From NCBI RefSeq assembly GCF_001605885.1, contig NZ_LRPE01000002.1, positions 31,653 through 95,652 on the forward strand: a DNA stretch of 64,000 bases. The letters run 5' to 3'. The stretch's first letter is position 1. Each line of letters begins with the position of its first letter. The DNA is from Acinetobacter lactucae. Its GTDB lineage: Bacteria; Pseudomonadota; Gammaproteobacteria; Pseudomonadales; Moraxellaceae. The notes beneath the pieces are model-generated. The model saw only the letters and a program-made list of their open reading frames with translations, was not told the origin of the DNA and made no database searches. Positions 62,177 to 64,000 of this stretch are shown in pieces. The translations under genes and the position numbers were made by a program.

Positions 62177-63637
62177 ATGTCAAATGCAGTTGAAAAAAAT
62201 AATTGGATTGAATCACAGGGTTTATCAAATGCTTCAGTTGATGTCATCACTCAACTGATTCATGAAAGAAAAGTGTCTTGTGAAGAACTCGTGCATCATT
62301 ACTTCGACATTATTGAAAAACAACAGTCTTTAAATGCTTTTATTAGCACAGATAAAGCTTCAGCAATTCAACAAGCTCAATATTGGGATAGATACCTGCT
62401 TAGTGGAAAACTATGTCCAGCTTTAATGGGCATTTTAATTGCGGTTAAAGATAATATTCATGTTGCTGGTTTCTCAAATAGTGCAGGCACACCAGCTTTA
62501 GCCCAATTTAAACCTCAAAATTCCGCACCGATTATTCAAAAGCTTATTGATCACGGTGCGATCATTGTTGGTAAAACCAATATGCACGAATTGGCCTTTG
62601 GGGTAACAGGTTATAATACTGCTATGCACATTAAAGGAGTTGTGGGTACAAGAAATGCCGTAAATCCATTGCATATTGCTGGCGGGTCTTCGTCAGGTAG
62701 TGCTGTGGCTGTTGCGGCGGGAATGGTTCCGATTGCGATTGGTACAGACACTGGTGCATCAATACGTTTGCCAAGTGCATTAAATGGTTGTGTCGGCTTT
62801 CGTCCAACAATAGGAAGATACTCACAAGACAGCATTACCCCAATTTCACATACGCGGGATACTGCTGGTCCTATTGCACATACAGTGTCTGACATTATTT
62901 TAATTGATCAGCTTATTACCCAAGAGCCAAAGAAAGAACCATTACAGCCTCATCAAATTAGGCTCGGTATCAATCCATATTTTTGGAATCATTTAGATGA
63001 AGACGTTCATCAACAGGCACATATTGCGCTTGGGCTGTTAAAAGAGGCGGGAGTCGAAATTATTCCTGTCGAGATGCCGAATTTAGAACAGCTCAATCAT
63101 GCTATCTCATTTCCTGTGGTCATCTATGAAGGCAAATATGACCTTATTCAATATTTAAAACATCATCATGTAAATTTGACTTTAGAGGATGTAACTGATC
63201 AAATCTCAAGCCCAGATGTACAGGCAATTTTTAAACAGAATATTCTTCCTCAATTAATTCAAGATCAGACGGGTCAACTTGTTCCTGTTTTACCTTTCTA
63301 TGAAAAGGCCATCAGTGAATCTCGTCCACAATTGCTTGAACTCTACCAAAACACATTTAAAGCGCATAACTTACATGCTTTATTACTACCGACATCACCG
63401 ATTGTTGCACCGCTAGCAAACGAACAAGTCAGTTCAATTGAAAATTTCCAGACACTCATTCGAAATACAGATCCTGGAAGTAATATCGGAATACCGGGGC
63501 TGAGTTTACCGATTGGGAAGGGCGTGAAATCGAAACTACCAATTGGATTGGAAGTCGATGGTTTACCTCATCAGGATAGTGAAATACTTGCGATTGGAGT
63601 AACTTTAGAAGAAATTTTTAGTGCTTTAAATCAGTAA
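62177..63637 (+). CDS. amidase signature-family hydrolase
   Basis: A 486-aa amidase. The catalytic triad is visible: Lys in ILIAVKDNIH (about K98), cis-Ser in GGSSSGSAVAVAAG (about 173-176) and nucleophilic Ser in GTDTGASIRLPS (about S199). The usual GGS at the last site is GAS here. The C-terminal half is the usual variable substrate region with NTDPGSNIGIPGLSLPIG. It could act on aliphatic, aryl or indole-acetamide-type amides; the sequence does not decide. It is a single gene downstream of a LuxR-type regulator, with a terminator after the stop. Confidence 0.88.
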   Translation: MSNAVEKNNWIESQGLSNASVDVITQLIHERKVSCEELVHHYFDIIEKQQSLNAFISTDKASAIQQAQYWDRYLLSGKLCPALMGILIAVKDNIHVAGFSNSAGTPALAQFKPQNSAPIIQKLIDHGAIIVGKTNMHELAFGVTGYNTAMHIKGVVGTRNAVNPLHIAGGSSSGSAVAVAAGMVPIAIGTDTGASIRLPSALNGCVGFRPTIGRYSQDSITPISHTRDTAGPIAHTVSDIILIDQLITQEPKKEPLQPHQIRLGINPYFWNHLDEDVHQQAHIALGLLKEAGVEIIPVEMPNLEQLNHAISFPVVIYEGKYDLIQYLKHHHVNLTLEDVTDQISSPDVQAIFKQNILPQLIQDQTGQLVPVLPFYEKAISESRPQLLELYQNTFKAHNLHALLLPTSPIVAPLANEQVSSIENFQTLIRNTDPGSNIGIPGLSLPIGKGVKSKLPIGLEVDGLPHQDSEILAIGVTLEEIFSALNQ

Positions 63638-63669
63638 AAAATGATCCGTAAATTCACTAATTCCTGAAT

Positions 63670-63699
63670 AAAAAAGAGTTAAAAGTAACTCTTTTTTAA
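63670..63699. terminator. bidirectional terminator after amidase
   Basis: AAAAAAGAGTTA (63670-63681) and TAACTCTTTTTT (63686-63697), a 12-bp stem with a four-base loop and T run. Confidence 0.85.
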
Positions 63700-64000
63700 C
63701 ATTAATTTTGTTTTTTAATAATATTGGGATTCTTAGGTGTATGTTGGGTTGGGGTTGGGCGATTCTATATTATTTTACTTAATATAATTAATCAAAAGTT
63801 GTCGGAATAGTCTTTTTATAAGCGCTTTTTTACTATTTTGACTAAGCCAGAATAGTTATATTTTATCCTTCTATTAATATTATAAAATTTCTCCATAACT
63901 ATTTAGCGGTTACATAGATCTTTAAATAATTCTACTTAATTAATACAAATGGAAAGTTAATCTTTAATACTAGTGAAATAAATCTCTTTATATGTAAGAT
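63700..64000. other. AT-rich end of window without recognisable gene
   Basis: About 300 AT-rich bases hold no ORF with a ribosome-binding site and no obvious hairpin besides short ones. Probably the upstream region of a gene beyond the window. Confidence 0.45.

Noticed and set aside
1..64000. CRISPR array, IS element or integrase
   Set aside because: No regularly spaced direct repeats and no transposase or recombinase-like protein were found in any large frame.

Overview
The window is AT-rich, ordinary bacterial chromosome. The gene set points to Acinetobacter, probably the A. calcoaceticus-baumannii complex: an ESPR-bearing CdiA, a gentisate (3-hydroxybenzoate) cluster, an NrtR-nadV-prs NAD salvage operon, a PepSY/FecCD iron locus and many LysR/TetR/AraC regulators beside small catabolic operons. 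This assignment is inference; there is no rRNA or other species marker here.

Layout. 0-2.2 kb: short accessory genes, including two small lipoproteins (one an I78-type peptidase inhibitor) and an unlisted 58-residue ORF. 2.25-11.4 kb: a contact-dependent growth inhibition locus, cdiB-cdiA-cdiI. The CdiA tip ends in a guanyl-specific RNase domain of the RNase Sa/barnase type with every catalytic residue at the expected spacing, and the 171-residue immunity protein has a short barstar-like signature. The 3' end of the adjacent LysR gene is repeated in direct orientation on the far side of the locus, so the island looks inserted beside that gene. 11.4-16.9 kb: LysR, omega-amino acid aminotransferase, CoA-acylating semialdehyde dehydrogenase and APC permease, which suits beta-alanine catabolism. 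17-23.2 kb: mhb-type cluster (LysR, gentisate dioxygenase, 3-hydroxybenzoate 6-hydroxylase, maleylpyruvate isomerase, fumarylpyruvate hydrolase, AAHS transporter) taking 3-hydroxybenzoate to fumarate and pyruvate. 23.2-26.7 kb: EmrAB-like efflux pair with a divergent TetR and a perfect 14-bp operator. 26.7-35.9 kb: sugar-acid catabolism, with an IlvD/Edd dehydratase, an FAH-family dehydratase and an alpha-ketoglutarate semialdehyde dehydrogenase on one strand, and LysR, a DenD-like dehydrogenase, an ACS transporter and a GarR-like reductase on the other.

36.2-40.7 kb: TetR, a lipoprotein and a secreted alkylsulfatase; a 14-bp motif occurs once before TetR and twice before the lipoprotein gene. 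40.8-47.7 kb: small units (DUF4468-like lipoprotein, cold-shock protein, HxlR/tautomerase, AraC/DUF2236 oxygenase, AraC/zinc alcohol dehydrogenase). 47.7-48.36 kb: a gene-free stretch with a strongly folded element of about 150 bp. 48.4-53.9 kb: TetR, PepSY membrane protein and an iron-type ABC importer (lipoprotein, FecCD permease, ATPase) with a GNAT protein. 54.2-57.5 kb: prs-nadV-nrtR behind a perfect 13-bp inverted repeat, the likely NrtR operator. 57.5-58.9 kb: MTHFR-like protein with a cysteine-rich tail. 59-61.3 kb: orphan lipoproteins and exported or membrane proteins, ended by a 26-nt piece matching the 3' end of tmRNA, suggesting an old integration site. 61.4-63.6 kb: a LuxR-type regulator and an amidase.

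No IS element, integrase, CRISPR array, tRNA or rRNA gene was found. The strongest candidate for a less-described system is the CDI module (RNase toxin, divergent immunity protein and LysR-tail repeats); second is the folded element near 47.9-48.05 kb.
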